Assembly (NCBI GenBank): GCA_005402585.1
Contig: BIFP01000008.1
Coordinates: 372,001 to 436,000, forward strand
Reading direction: 5' to 3'
DNA: 64,000 bases
DNA from: Micromonosporaceae bacterium KJ-029
GTDB lineage: Bacteria > Actinomycetota > Actinomycetes > Mycobacteriales > Micromonosporaceae
Below are positions 35,916-44,334 of this stretch, one piece after another. How positions within the stretch are numbered: position 1 is the first letter of the stretch; each line of letters begins with the position of its first letter. Below the pieces are notes generated by a model. That model searched no databases. It was not told where the DNA came from and saw only the letters and a program-made list of their open reading frames with translations. Position numbers and translations under genes: made by a program.

Positions 35916-36286
35916 GCGGAGGCCCCCCGGGGTCGGATGATCGAGTCGGTCGACCCACCCTATCGCCGCCGCCGGAGCCGGCTCCAGCGCGCCGCGCGGC
36001 GCCGACCGCCGAGGTGTCCTGGATCATGCGTACGCCGGTCGAAGGGCAGGTTTTGGTAAACGGGTCCGTCGGGATTCCGTACCAACGTCTTGATCAACGG
36101 TGTGCCCGAGCGGCATTAGCGAGCAGCGGCGAGCTACGGGCGCGAGATCTTGGACAGTTCCCGTTACGCCTTGACGGAAACTGTCCAAGATCTCGACCGG
36201 GTGTAGTCGGAACGGAGTTGGGAGCGCATCCTGGGCGCGACAATCCCTGCGGCGAAGCTCTGGACCTCACGAAAGAAGCGGCGCGG
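35916..36286. other. Non-coding interval upstream of dnaE
   Basis: About 370 bp between the dnaE start and the MFS gene end, both on the minus strand. It contains the palindrome at 36143-36195 and should contain the dnaE promoter. No coding frame is convincing. Confidence 0.6.
36143..36195. terminator. Long hairpin terminator or repeated palindrome
   Basis: Arms 36143-36164 and 36174-36195 pair at 21 of 22 positions (CGAGATCTTGGACAGTT...) with a 9-nt loop. It follows the stop of the minus-strand MFS gene by about 90 bp. The lower GC of the arms compared with surroundings suggests a dispersed element as well as a terminator. Confidence 0.8.
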
Positions 36287-37546
36287 TTAGCGTCGATCAG
36301 TCGCCGGTCGTGTGCGGCCTTTGGGCTGCGAGATGCGAGGCGAGGGCACTCCGGGATCCTGGGCCGGCGCGGCGGGACGTCGCTTGAGCAGGGCTGGCGC
36401 TGCGGCAAGGGTCGCCACGACGGCGCCGAGGCCGGCCACCAGGAGGGTCGCGGCTCCGCCGAGGAGGACGACCGCCGGGCCGCCGAGGGCCGTACCCGAG
36501 AGATTGGCGCCGTTGAGCACTGCCGACGCGGACGCGAAGGCACGGCCGCGTACCTCGGCGGGAACCTCGGCGTGGATGAGGTTCCTGATCGCCAGGCTCT
36601 GCATGGCGTTGGCGACTCCGGTGAGCACGAAGCCGACGAGCGCCACGGCGAGGATGGGGATGGTGGCGACCACCGTCAACGCGAGGCCCATGAGGAGTCC
36701 GGCTCCCGCCAGTACGCGCGGCTGCGCGGCCACCGGCACGCGAGGTGCGAGCAGGACCGATGCTGCCACCATTCCGACAGCGTGGGCCGTCACCACCAGC
36801 CCGTAGCCGATGTTCGTCGTGCCGAGGTCCTCGCGGGCGAAGAACACCCGGGCGACGCTCATGGTCGCGGTGAAGACGACGGCGGCGGCCAATGCCGCAA
36901 TGGCGGTGGCCAGCAGGCGGTTGCGGCCGAGCACGGTGACGCCCTCCCGTACCTGCTGCGACCAGCGTGGGCGGGCAGCGGGCACCGGTTCCCGGCGTAC
37001 CGTCACCACGGCGAGAAGCACGGCCATCAGCACGAACGTCACCGCGTCGACCAGCAGCGCGACCCGGCTGCCGAACGCTGCCACGAGCACCCCGGCCAGA
37101 GCGGGCCCTACGGCGTTACCGACCGCCCGGAAGGCTTCCAGGCGCCCGTACCCGTGCGCCACCCTCTCTTCGCCGGTAATCGCCGGTACCAGGAGCAACA
37201 GCGCCGGCGAGACGATGGAGAGCCCCGCACCCAGCGCCACCACGAGCACCAGCGTGACGCCGACGTGGTCGGTGAACGCGATCACCGCTACGACGATGGC
37301 CTGCACCAGCGTGACGACCGTGATCAGGCGCCGGCTCTCCACGCGGTCGATCAGGGGCGCGGCGAGCGGACCGACCACCACGACCGGAAGCACCCCCGCC
37401 ACGACCAGGGCGGATATCAGGACGCCCGAGGCGCCCTGCTCGTAGAACCGCAGGGTCAACGCCACCAGCGCGATCTGGTCCCCCATCGAGGAGACCGCAT
37501 AGGCGAGCGCGACCGCGGTCAGCGCTGAACCACCTCGAGCCGGCAT
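36287..37546 (-). CDS. Major facilitator superfamily transporter
   Basis: The 419-residue protein has 12 predicted spans of the MFS-3 (enterobactin-exporter/MefA) type: it opens MPARGGSALTAVALAYAVSS with MGDQIALVALTLRFYEQ after the first span. The charged cytoplasmic loop PLIDRVESRRLI sits between spans 2 and 3. The C-terminal 30 residues are polar and Pro/Arg-rich. Substrate unknown; the family includes macrolide and siderophore exporters. It is followed by the hairpin at 36143-36195 and preceded by another terminator, so it is a single-gene unit. Confidence 0.82.
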   Translation of the reverse strand: MPARGGSALTAVALAYAVSSMGDQIALVALTLRFYEQGASGVLISALVVAGVLPVVVVGPLAAPLIDRVESRRLITVVTLVQAIVVAVIAFTDHVGVTLVLVVALGAGLSIVSPALLLLVPAITGEERVAHGYGRLEAFRAVGNAVGPALAGVLVAAFGSRVALLVDAVTFVLMAVLLAVVTVRREPVPAARPRWSQQVREGVTVLGRNRLLATAIAALAAAVVFTATMSVARVFFAREDLGTTNIGYGLVVTAHAVGMVAASVLLAPRVPVAAQPRVLAGAGLLMGLALTVVATIPILAVALVGFVLTGVANAMQSLAIRNLIHAEVPAEVRGRAFASASAVLNGANLSGTALGGPAVVLLGGAATLLVAGLGAVVATLAAAPALLKRRPAAPAQDPGVPSPRISQPKGRTRPATDRR

Positions 37547-37603
37547 CTCGCGATACTGGCACGGACGACGCCGAGCGGCGGCGGCAGCGGCTGCTGAAAC
37601 GAC

Positions 37604-37640
37604 GGCGCGGGGCGCCCGGGTACCCCGGGCGCCCCGCGCC
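37604..37640. terminator. GC-rich terminator after the DHA2 exporter gene
   Basis: A perfect 17-bp stem (37604-37620 with 37624-37640) and a 3-nt loop lie just past the stop of the minus-strand exporter at 37649. Confidence 0.85.
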
Positions 37641-37648
37641 TGGTGCGG

Positions 37649-39229
37649 TCAGTGCGTGGAGGTCAGCGTCGCCTCCTGGCGGGCCCGCTCGTCGCCGCTG
37701 ACGGTGTGCAGCGGCTTCTCGCGGATGAACAGCACCGTGACCAGGGCGAGGAACGCGATCGGCGCGCCGATGAGGAACAGCTCCGAGGTGGCGGTGGCGT
37801 ACGCGTCCTGCACGATCCGCAGCACCGGCTCGGGCAGCGCGGACAGGTCGGGCACCTCGGTGGTGCCGCCGTCGCCGGCTCCGGCGGCCGGGCCGAGCTG
37901 GTCGGTCATCAGGCTGGTGACCCGGGTGGCCAGCACCGCGCCGAGGGCGCTGACGCCGATCGCGCCGCCCATGCTGCGGAAGAAGGTCAGCACGGAGGTG
38001 GCCGCCCCCAGTTCGTGGGCGGGCACGTCGTTCTGTGCCGCCAGCACCAGGTTCTGCATGAGCATGCCGACGCCGATGCCGAGCACCGCCATGTAGGTGA
38101 ACAGCAGCGGCATCGGGGTGTCGGCGTCGATGGTCCCCAGCAGCAGCATGCCGACGGTCATCACGGCGGCTCCGGCCACCAGGTACGCCTTCCACCGGCC
38201 GTACTTGGTGATGAGCTGGCCGGCGACCGTGGACGACACCAGCAGGCCGAGGATCATCGGCAGGCTCATCAGGCCGGCGACGGTCGGCGACTTGCCGAGC
38301 GAGGTCTGGAAGTACTGGGACAGGAACACCGTGCCGCCGAAGAGGGCGACGCCGACCAGCACGCTGGCGATGGTGGTCAGCGCGACGGTGCGGCTGCGGA
38401 AGATGTCCAGCGGGATGATCGGCTCCGGCACCCGGGATTCGACCCAGACGGCCGCCCCCAGCAGCGCCAGGCCACCCACGACCATCAGCACCGTCCAGCC
38501 GGAGGCCCAGGCGAACTTGTGTCCGGCCAGCGACGACCAGATCAGCAGGGTGGAGACGCCGGCGGTGATCAGTGCCGCGCCGGCCCAGTCGATGCGTACC
38601 TCGCGGCGGATGACCGGCAGGTGCAGGGTGCGCTGGAGCAGGACGATGGACAGGATGCTGAACGGCACGCCGATCAGGAAGCACCAGCGCCAGCCCAGCC
38701 AGGAGGTGTCGACCAGAACGCCGCCGATCAGCGGGCCGGCGATGGTGCCGACGCCGAAGACGGCGCCGAAGATGCCGGCGTAGCGACCCAGTTCGCGGGG
38801 CGGAATCATCGCCGCCATCACGATCATCGCCAGGGCGGTCATGCCGCCGGCGCCGACGCCCTGCACCACCCGGCTGAACAGCAGTACCTCGACATTCGGG
38901 GTGAGGCCGGCGATCAGCGAGCCGACCACGAACAGGCCGAGGGAGAGCTGGATGAGCAGCTTCTTGCTGTAGAGGTCGGCCATCTTGCCCCACAGCGGCA
39001 CGGTGGCGGTCATGGCCAGCAGCTCGGTGGTGACGATCCAGGTGTAGACGGTCTGGCTGCCGTGCAGGTCGGCGATGATGCGGGGCAGCGCGTTCGCCAC
39101 CACCGTCGAGGCGAGAATCGCCACGAACATGCCCACCATCAGCCCCGAGAGGGCCTGGAGGACCTCTCGGCGGGACATCCGGCCAGCGCTCGCGTCGGGC
39201 GCGTCGATCGGCTCGGTCGTTGCGGTCAT
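37649..39229 (-). CDS. DHA2-family (EmrB/QacA) multidrug exporter
   Basis: The 526-residue protein has 14 predicted spans and the DHA2 antiporter motif C region: FVAILASTVVANALPRIIADL and TVPLWGKMADLYSKKLLIQL (motif A), with GVGAGGMTALAMIVMAAMIPP and PLIGGVLVDTSWLGWRWCFL. It should expel drugs or metabolites using the proton gradient. It lies 66 bp downstream of a TetR gene on the same strand, so the two are probably one operon under that repressor. Confidence 0.9.
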   Translation of the reverse strand: MTATTEPIDAPDASAGRMSRREVLQALSGLMVGMFVAILASTVVANALPRIIADLHGSQTVYTWIVTTELLAMTATVPLWGKMADLYSKKLLIQLSLGLFVVGSLIAGLTPNVEVLLFSRVVQGVGAGGMTALAMIVMAAMIPPRELGRYAGIFGAVFGVGTIAGPLIGGVLVDTSWLGWRWCFLIGVPFSILSIVLLQRTLHLPVIRREVRIDWAGAALITAGVSTLLIWSSLAGHKFAWASGWTVLMVVGGLALLGAAVWVESRVPEPIIPLDIFRSRTVALTTIASVLVGVALFGGTVFLSQYFQTSLGKSPTVAGLMSLPMILGLLVSSTVAGQLITKYGRWKAYLVAGAAVMTVGMLLLGTIDADTPMPLLFTYMAVLGIGVGMLMQNLVLAAQNDVPAHELGAATSVLTFFRSMGGAIGVSALGAVLATRVTSLMTDQLGPAAGAGDGGTTEVPDLSALPEPVLRIVQDAYATATSELFLIGAPIAFLALVTVLFIREKPLHTVSGDERARQEATLTSTH

Positions 39230-39295
39230 AAGTGCGCTTCCTCACGCGTTGTTCTGCCCTCGACGCGGGCGCGCCAGGGTGGGTGGGAACGTTCG

Positions 39296-39907
39296 TCAGC
39301 CCCGTTCGGGGTCGGGCAGGCCGGCGGCGATGGCGGCGAAAGCCTCGTCGAGCAGCGCGGACAGCGAGCCGGTGCCGCCGCTGGTCGCCCAGCGGAGCAT
39401 CGCCGTCCGCAGCGCGGCCCCGGCGACCGCCACCACGAGGACGGGGTACACGTCGTCGGGCGGCAGGCCCAGGCGGGCGGCGACGGCCTCGACCAGCGCC
39501 TGTTCGGTGGCCGCGTTGCCGGAAACCATGCGGGCCAGCAGCACGGGGTGCTGCATCACCACGCGCAGCCGCAGCAGCCACAGTTCGGCGTCGCCCTGCA
39601 CCTCGTGGACGACCTCGCCGAGGGCCCGCCGGAGCGCCTCCAGCGCGGGCTGGTCGGTGGGTACGGCGGCGAGGGCACGCAGCACCGCGTCGGCCCCGGG
39701 GTCGCACACCAGCGCGTCGTCCTTGGTCGGGAAGTAGTTGAAGAACGTACGCGCGGAGACGTCGGCCGCCTCGCTGATGTCCTCGACCGTCACCTGGTCG
39801 AGTCCGCGTTCGGCGACCAGGCGCAGCGCGGCGGCGGCAAGGGCGGCGTGGGTCTGCCGCTTCTTGCGGTCCCGCCGGCCCAGCGGCGTCGGGTCGTCCA
39901 AGGTCAT
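39296..39907 (-). CDS. TetR-family repressor
   Basis: The 203-residue protein has the N-terminal TetR HTH (RLVAERGLDQVTVEDISEAADVSARTFFNYF in parts, about 28-58) and an all-helical ligand domain. The RTFFNYFPTKDD motif is typical. ATG 39907 is chosen because the HTH then starts at the usual distance; SD is weak. As first gene before the DHA2 exporter it likely represses its own operon and is released by an exported compound. Confidence 0.9.
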   Translation of the reverse strand: MTLDDPTPLGRRDRKKRQTHAALAAAALRLVAERGLDQVTVEDISEAADVSARTFFNYFPTKDDALVCDPGADAVLRALAAVPTDQPALEALRRALGEVVHEVQGDAELWLLRLRVVMQHPVLLARMVSGNAATEQALVEAVAARLGLPPDDVYPVLVVAVAGAALRTAMLRWATSGGTGSLSALLDEAFAAIAAGLPDPERG

Positions 39908-39929
39908 GGGAGAACCGTAGGGACAAAGG

Positions 39930-39942
39930 TGCAGTGTCTGCA
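39930..39942. promoter_or_regulatory. Candidate TetR operator
   Basis: TGCAGTGTCTGCA is an inverted repeat with 5-bp arms and a 3-bp centre, 23 bp upstream of the TetR start. The surroundings are AT-rich (CAAAGTTTTAGATTG), suggesting the promoter. Confidence 0.45.
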
Positions 39943-40009
39943 AAGTTTTAGATTGTGATGCGAAACGCTTCCGATCGACACTATGTCGTGCAGCGGACAC
40001 TGTTGCGCG

Positions 40010-40048
40010 TTGGACAATAGTGTGTGACACACAGTATCGTGTGACACA
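40010..40048 (+). promoter_or_regulatory. padR promoter with duplicated operator-like site
   Basis: GTGTGACACA occurs exactly twice, at 40022-40031 and 40039-40048; the second copy's last base is the A of the padR ATG. TTGGAC (40010-40015), 17 bp, then AGTATC (40033-40038) could be -35 and -10, placing transcription start near the ATG. That would give a leaderless mRNA, consistent with the absence of an SD, and the repeats would let PadR block its own promoter. Confidence 0.5.
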
Positions 40049-40389
40049 TGGTCAGCGACGATGTCCTGCGGACACACCTCCAGGAACTACGCCGGGGCAC
40101 GGTGGTGGTGGCCAGCCTGGTCGCCCTACGCCGGGCCGACTACGGCTACGCGCTGCTGCAACGGCTCACCGGACACGGCTTCCCGGTCGACGCCAACACC
40201 CTCTACCCCCTGCTGCGCCGGCTGGAGGAGCAAGGGCTCCTGACCAGCGAGTGGAACACCGAGGAGAGCCGGCCGCGCAAGTTCTACCGCACCAGCGATG
40301 CCGGCGAGCGGGCGCTGGACCGGATGCTCGACGACCTCGCCGCCGTACAGACCTCCCTGGCCGCCCTGATCGAAGGAGCCCCCCGTTGA
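40048..40389 (+). CDS. PadR-family transcriptional regulator
   Basis: The 113-residue protein is a PadR winged helix: RRADYGYALLQRLTGHGFPVDANTLYPLLRRLEEQGLLTSEW holds the recognition helix and wing, with RPRKFYRTSDAGERAL in the wing. It has the short C-terminal dimer helix of subfamily 2. It overlaps the next gene by TTGA, the usual PadR/HAAS-protein pair, whose partner is a membrane protein. Autorepression is likely from the duplicated site in its promoter. Confidence 0.92.
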   Translation: MVSDDVLRTHLQELRRGTVVVASLVALRRADYGYALLQRLTGHGFPVDANTLYPLLRRLEEQGLLTSEWNTEESRPRKFYRTSDAGERALDRMLDDLAAVQTSLAALIEGAPR

Positions 40390-41333
40390 CGACCTCCCTG
40401 ACCGATCGCTACCTCACCGCGACGCTGCGCTCCGTGCCGGCACCCAGACGCGAGGAGATCGCCACCGAGCTCCGCGCCTCGATCGCGGACATGATCGATG
40501 GCCGGACGGCGGACGGGCACGACGCCGCGACGGCCGAACGCGAGGTGCTCAACGAACTGGGCGACCCGGCCCAGCTCGCCGCCCGCTACGCCGACCGTCG
40601 GCTCCAACTCATCGGCCCCGCCTACTACCTGGCCTGGCAGCGCCTGCTGATCGTGCTGCTCAGCACCATCCCCGCGATCGTCGGCGTAGTGGTGGGGGTG
40701 GTCACCGCCACCACCAGCGACAACCCGGGCAATGCCATCGGCGCGGCCGTGAGCACGGCCTTCAACGTCGCGGTGCAGATCGCCTTCTGGGTGACGGCGG
40801 TCTTCGCGGTGATGGAACGGCTGGGCACCCAGCTGAACCTGCCGGAGTGGAACGTCGACCAGCTTCCCGACGAGCCCGTCGAGCGGGTCATCAGCCTCAC
40901 CGACGCGTGCTCCGCGATCGTGTTCCTGGTGCTGACCATCGCGTTCCTGCCATGGCAGCAGTTCCAGTCGGTGATCTCGTCCGACGGCGGCCGGCTGCCG
41001 ATCCTCGACCCGGCGCTGTGGACGTCCTGGATTCCGGTGTTCCTCGCCGTCCTGGTCGCCAGCATCGGGCTGGAGATCGCCAAGTACCGCGCCCGCCGGT
41101 GGACCTGGTCGCTGGTGGCCGTCAACGCCGCACTCAACCTGGCCTTCGCGGTGCCGGCAATCTGGCTGCTGCTCAACGACCGGCTGCTGAACCCCGACTT
41201 CGTCGCCCGCTTCGCCTGGCTGCGCGACGGCGGCCTCGACATCGTGGCCCGGATCAGCGTCACGGCGATCATCCTGATCTCGATCTGGGACGTGATCGAC
41301 AGCGTGATCAAGGCGCGCCGGGCCGCGCGCTGA
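40386..41333 (+). CDS. HAAS-domain (DUF1700-like) membrane protein
   Basis: The 315-residue protein has an N-terminal helical HAAS-type domain (TDRYLTATLRSVPAPRREEI and EVLNELGDPAQLAARYADRR), followed by about seven hydrophobic spans between residues 75 and 310. The TTG start overlaps the padR stop, with GAAGGAG 7 bases before. Such proteins are almost always encoded after PadR regulators; their role is thought to be in membrane stress sensing but is not known. Confidence 0.85.
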   Translation: MTTSLTDRYLTATLRSVPAPRREEIATELRASIADMIDGRTADGHDAATAEREVLNELGDPAQLAARYADRRLQLIGPAYYLAWQRLLIVLLSTIPAIVGVVVGVVTATTSDNPGNAIGAAVSTAFNVAVQIAFWVTAVFAVMERLGTQLNLPEWNVDQLPDEPVERVISLTDACSAIVFLVLTIAFLPWQQFQSVISSDGGRLPILDPALWTSWIPVFLAVLVASIGLEIAKYRARRWTWSLVAVNAALNLAFAVPAIWLLLNDRLLNPDFVARFAWLRDGGLDIVARISVTAIILISIWDVIDSVIKARRAAR

Positions 41334-41440
41334 CCTGGCGACCGGGGGCGTGGGCGGGACGCACGGGGGTCCCCGCCCACGCCCTCTTCGGCCGGCGCCG
41401 GATGTCGCGCACGCCCTGTCCGGCGCCCCGGCCGGCCGGT

Positions 41441-41519
41441 GTGACGCCGGACGGCCATCCCCTGCTTGTGAAGTCGTTCGCGCCGTGCATGTTGCCGTGG
41501 TCGGTCATCGTCACGGCCG
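41441..41519 (-). pseudogene. 79-bp copy of the dnaE PHP-domain start
   Basis: This intergenic segment matches dnaE 35731-35809 over 79 bp, with a run of 40 identical bases (41471-41510 versus 35761-35800), a few substitutions, and one inserted and one deleted base. Read on the minus strand it still encodes [13 protein letters not shown] before the frame is lost. No other part of dnaE is here, so it is a relic or a captured fragment, not a second polymerase. The surrounding 340 bp (41334-41675) holds no supported gene. On the + strand it would be antisense to dnaE mRNA. Confidence 0.85.
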
Positions 41520-41675
41520 CGGGGCGCGCCGGCGGTAGCGCGGACCGTTCCGGGTCGTACGGGTCTGTTCCGCACGCCCGTTCCGCGGCTGCGAACGGGT
41601 CGAGCCTCCCTACCGTGTGCCGGTCCCGGCGGCGCGCCAGCGTCGTCATCCCCCGACCGGAAAGGCTCTCCCACC

Positions 41676-43481
41676 ATGACGCCACCCGAGGGCGTGCGCG
41701 GCATCCGACGCGGCCGGCTGCTGCGCCGGCTGTCCGGCGCCGTGTTAGCGGCCCTGCTCACCGTCACCCTCGTCGCCCTGAACCCACCGGGGCGGGCCAC
41801 GGCCGCCACCGGCGACCTGATTCTCAACGGCACATTCGACAACGGCAGCACCGAGCCGTGGTGGACGCGGCTGGCCGAGACCCGCACCACTGTGCAGTCG
41901 GGCCAGCTGCGGATCCAGACGGCTGGGCGTGCCGTCAACACCTGGGACGATCTCGTCGGACACTTCGAGTTCGGGGTGACCGCCGGCCAGCGGTACCGGC
42001 TGCGGTTCGACGCGGCGGCGAACGTCGCCCGAACGGTCCGAGTGTCGGTCTCCCGGGTCAACACCCCGTTCACCTCCGCCGTCGACCGGACGGTGCAACT
42101 CGACGGAACGATGCGCGGGTTCACCTTCGACTTCGTCTCCCCGTTCGGCGACCCCAACGCGGTGCTGCTGTTCCATCTCGGCGCAAGCCCCGCCTCGACG
42201 GTACGGCTGGACAACATCTCCCTCCTGCCGCTGGCCGCCGACCCGGCGTCCGACCCCGTCCTGTACTGGGACCGGGTACTGACGGACACCTTCCGCGCCG
42301 TCGACCGGGCGCCGACCGTGCTGGCCCGGGAGGCGGCGATCCTGCACGCGGCGATGCACGATGCGGCCGTCTCGGTCACCGGCGTCGGGCAGCCGTACCG
42401 GGTCCGGGTGCCGGTCAGCTATCCGGGAAGGCTCGACGACGTGGTGGCCCCCTCGTTGCACGCCGCCCTCGACCAGGCTGCGCTCACCGTCCTGACCGCC
42501 CTCTACCCGGACCGTTCGTTCGCCGCCGAGTACGCCGGGGCCGTGAACCGCCGGCCATCCGGGACCAACGCTGCGGAGGTGACCCGGGGCGAGTCGGTCG
42601 GCACGGCGGCGGCCGACGCCAACCTCCAGGCGCGCGCCGCCGACGGCTCCGCCAATGCGGACAACCCGCCCTACCAACTCGACGGGGTACGCGGCTCGTG
42701 GCGGCCGACGGAGGGCCGGCCCTCGGTGACCCCGAACTGGGGCCTGGTCACCCCGTTCGCCCTCACCTCCGGCCGGCAGTTCCGGCCCGGGCTCCCCGCC
42801 GGTGCCGGGACCTATGCCGCCCTGCTCGGCACCCAGACCTACCAAGACCAGGTGCGGGAGGTACGCGACCTCGGCGGACGGGTCTCGTCGCAGCGCACGG
42901 CCGAGCAGACGGAGATCGCCTTCTTCTGGGCCAACGACCTGGCCGGCACGTACAAGCCCCCGGGCCAGTTGCTCACCCACACCCGGATCGTGGCGGAGCA
43001 GCGCCAGTTGGGCATCCTCGCCAACGCCCGGCTGTTCGGGCTCGTCGGCCTCGCCCTGGCCGACGCCGGCATCGCCGCCTGGGATGCCAAGTACCTGACC
43101 CCGATAGACCTGTGGCGTCCGGACACCGCGATCGAGGACCTCGGCGACGCCGCCTGGGAGCCGTTGTCCCAGGACGTGATGGGGCGCTCGTTCTCCCCGT
43201 CGTTTCCCGCGTACGTCTCCGGGCACGCCACGTTCGCGGGCGCCTGGGCGGCCGTGATGCAGCGCTACTTCGGCACCGACGCGATCGCGTTCGACGCGAC
43301 CACGGACGACCCGCACGCCCAGGACATCGTCCGCCCGATGGCGGGCTTCGACGCCGCCGCCCGGGAGAACGCACTGAGCCGGATCTACCTCGGCGTCCAC
43401 TACCGGTTCGACGCCGACGCCGGCTTGGCGACGGGCCGGGCGGTGGGTGAGTACGTCTACGCAAACCGGCTGCGACCCTGA
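41676..43481 (+). CDS. Secreted vanadium-dependent haloperoxidase-like enzyme with carbohydrate-binding-type domain
   Basis: The 601-residue protein has a signal peptide (about 1-44, RRLSGAVLAALLTVTLVAL then ATAA), a beta-sandwich domain like CBM4/9 (about 46-190, GDLILNGTFDNGSTEPWW), and a haloperoxidase/PAP2 domain. Vanadate ligands expected from fungal chloroperoxidase are all visible: K472 and R481 (KYLTPIDLWRP), S515-G516-H517 (PAYVSGHATF), R569 and H575 (RIYLGVHYRFD). The K-to-R spacing is two residues longer than in the fungal enzyme. It may halogenate, or act as a phosphatase, outside the cell. ATG 41676 has GGAAAGG. Confidence 0.85.
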   Translation: MTPPEGVRGIRRGRLLRRLSGAVLAALLTVTLVALNPPGRATAATGDLILNGTFDNGSTEPWWTRLAETRTTVQSGQLRIQTAGRAVNTWDDLVGHFEFGVTAGQRYRLRFDAAANVARTVRVSVSRVNTPFTSAVDRTVQLDGTMRGFTFDFVSPFGDPNAVLLFHLGASPASTVRLDNISLLPLAADPASDPVLYWDRVLTDTFRAVDRAPTVLAREAAILHAAMHDAAVSVTGVGQPYRVRVPVSYPGRLDDVVAPSLHAALDQAALTVLTALYPDRSFAAEYAGAVNRRPSGTNAAEVTRGESVGTAAADANLQARAADGSANADNPPYQLDGVRGSWRPTEGRPSVTPNWGLVTPFALTSGRQFRPGLPAGAGTYAALLGTQTYQDQVREVRDLGGRVSSQRTAEQTEIAFFWANDLAGTYKPPGQLLTHTRIVAEQRQLGILANARLFGLVGLALADAGIAAWDAKYLTPIDLWRPDTAIEDLGDAAWEPLSQDVMGRSFSPSFPAYVSGHATFAGAWAAVMQRYFGTDAIAFDATTDDPHAQDIVRPMAGFDAAARENALSRIYLGVHYRFDADAGLATGRAVGEYVYANRLRP

Positions 43482-43494
43482 CCCGGCAACCCCC

Positions 43495-43523
43495 GCCCCG
43501 CCCGCCCGCCGGGCGGGCGGGGC
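43495..43523. terminator. GC-rich palindrome between convergent genes
   Basis: A 14-bp self-complementary pair (43495-43508 and 43510-43523) made of GCCCC/GCCCG blocks lies 14 bp after the haloperoxidase stop. Confidence 0.75.
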
Positions 43524-43558
43524 GTCCCGCGGGCTCCCCGGCACGTCGACCAGCCGGT

Positions 43559-44128
43559 TCAGGCGCCCGCCATCGGATCGTCGACCGGCCGCTGCCCGTC
43601 GAGCGCCGCGAACCGGCGGCCGTCGGCCCCGATGCCAGACGCCGACGCGCTGGAGCGGCCGTGCCTCCATACCGCCAGCAGGCCCGCCGCACCGGCCAGC
43701 GCGCAGACCGCGGAGGCCACCGCGACGCGCACCATCCGGCGGCCCACACCCGCCTGGGCCGCCGTGGGAGCCGGACTGCGCGGCGGCGATTCGCGCCGGT
43801 TCGCCTCCGGAGGTCGCGGGTGGTCGGGTCGGGCCGGCTCTGCCAGACGCATGTCGATCTCGTTTCGCGCGGCCAGCCAGCGCCGTGTCTCCGCATCCGG
43901 CGTGCCGCTGGCGGCGAGCAGCGCCAGTACGACGCGCTCCTGGGGCAGGGTGACCCGCCCCAGCGCGGCTGCCAGGGTGCTGGGCGGAAGCCAGTGCCCG
44001 GCGGTGGTCGCGCGCCTGGATATCTCCCGGTAGGTGAGCCCGGTGCTCAGGCGGAGCTGACGCAGCGCCGCCACGTACTCCCCGGGCGTCGCTACGCGTG
44101 ACGGGCATGCCGGAACGGCATGGCTCAT
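43559..44128 (-). CDS. Membrane-anchored HTH protein
   Basis: The 189-residue protein has an N-terminal XRE-like HTH (EYVAALRQLRLSTGLTYREISRRA, then STLAAALGRVTLPQERVVLALL, about 15-75), a Pro-rich linker and one membrane span (about 128-148, MVRVAVASAVCALAGAAGLL), with a short outer tail. ATG 44128 has GGGGAGG upstream. Its HTH closely resembles that of the divergent 44335-45333 gene, so they are paralogues sharing a 206-bp control region. One-span HTH proteins may sense outside signals directly; the target is unknown. Confidence 0.8.
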   Translation of the reverse strand: MSHAVPACPSRVATPGEYVAALRQLRLSTGLTYREISRRATTAGHWLPPSTLAAALGRVTLPQERVVLALLAASGTPDAETRRWLAARNEIDMRLAEPARPDHPRPPEANRRESPPRSPAPTAAQAGVGRRMVRVAVASAVCALAGAAGLLAVWRHGRSSASASGIGADGRRFAALDGQRPVDDPMAGA

Positions 44129-44334
44129 GGGCACCTCCCCGTGACGTGGTACGGACCGCGAGCCAGCAGGCACGGCTCGCGGCCCTGACGGTAGGTAGCG
44201 GAATCGTGACGAGCAATGCCCATTGTCGCGACCGGTCGTGTCCGGGCAGCTCACCGCGCCGCGTCCGGCTTTGCGTCCGGACTGCCGGACAGCCGTCGTT
44301 GTCCCAACGAGGCCGGATTGCCGAGAATCAGGCA

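Noticed and set aside
32502-36059. 1185-residue + strand open frame opposite dnaE
   Set aside because: Antisense shadow of dnaE; composition rich in Val/Gln/His/Arg with no recognisable domain.
37116-39926. 936-residue open frame on the minus strand
   Set aside because: Out-of-frame shadow of the DHA2 exporter and TetR genes; Arg-rich and without any motif.
41308-41685. 125-residue minus-strand frame carrying the dnaE motif
   Set aside because: Only the 79-bp dnaE copy resembles protein; the rest is noise, so it is a fragment and not a gene.
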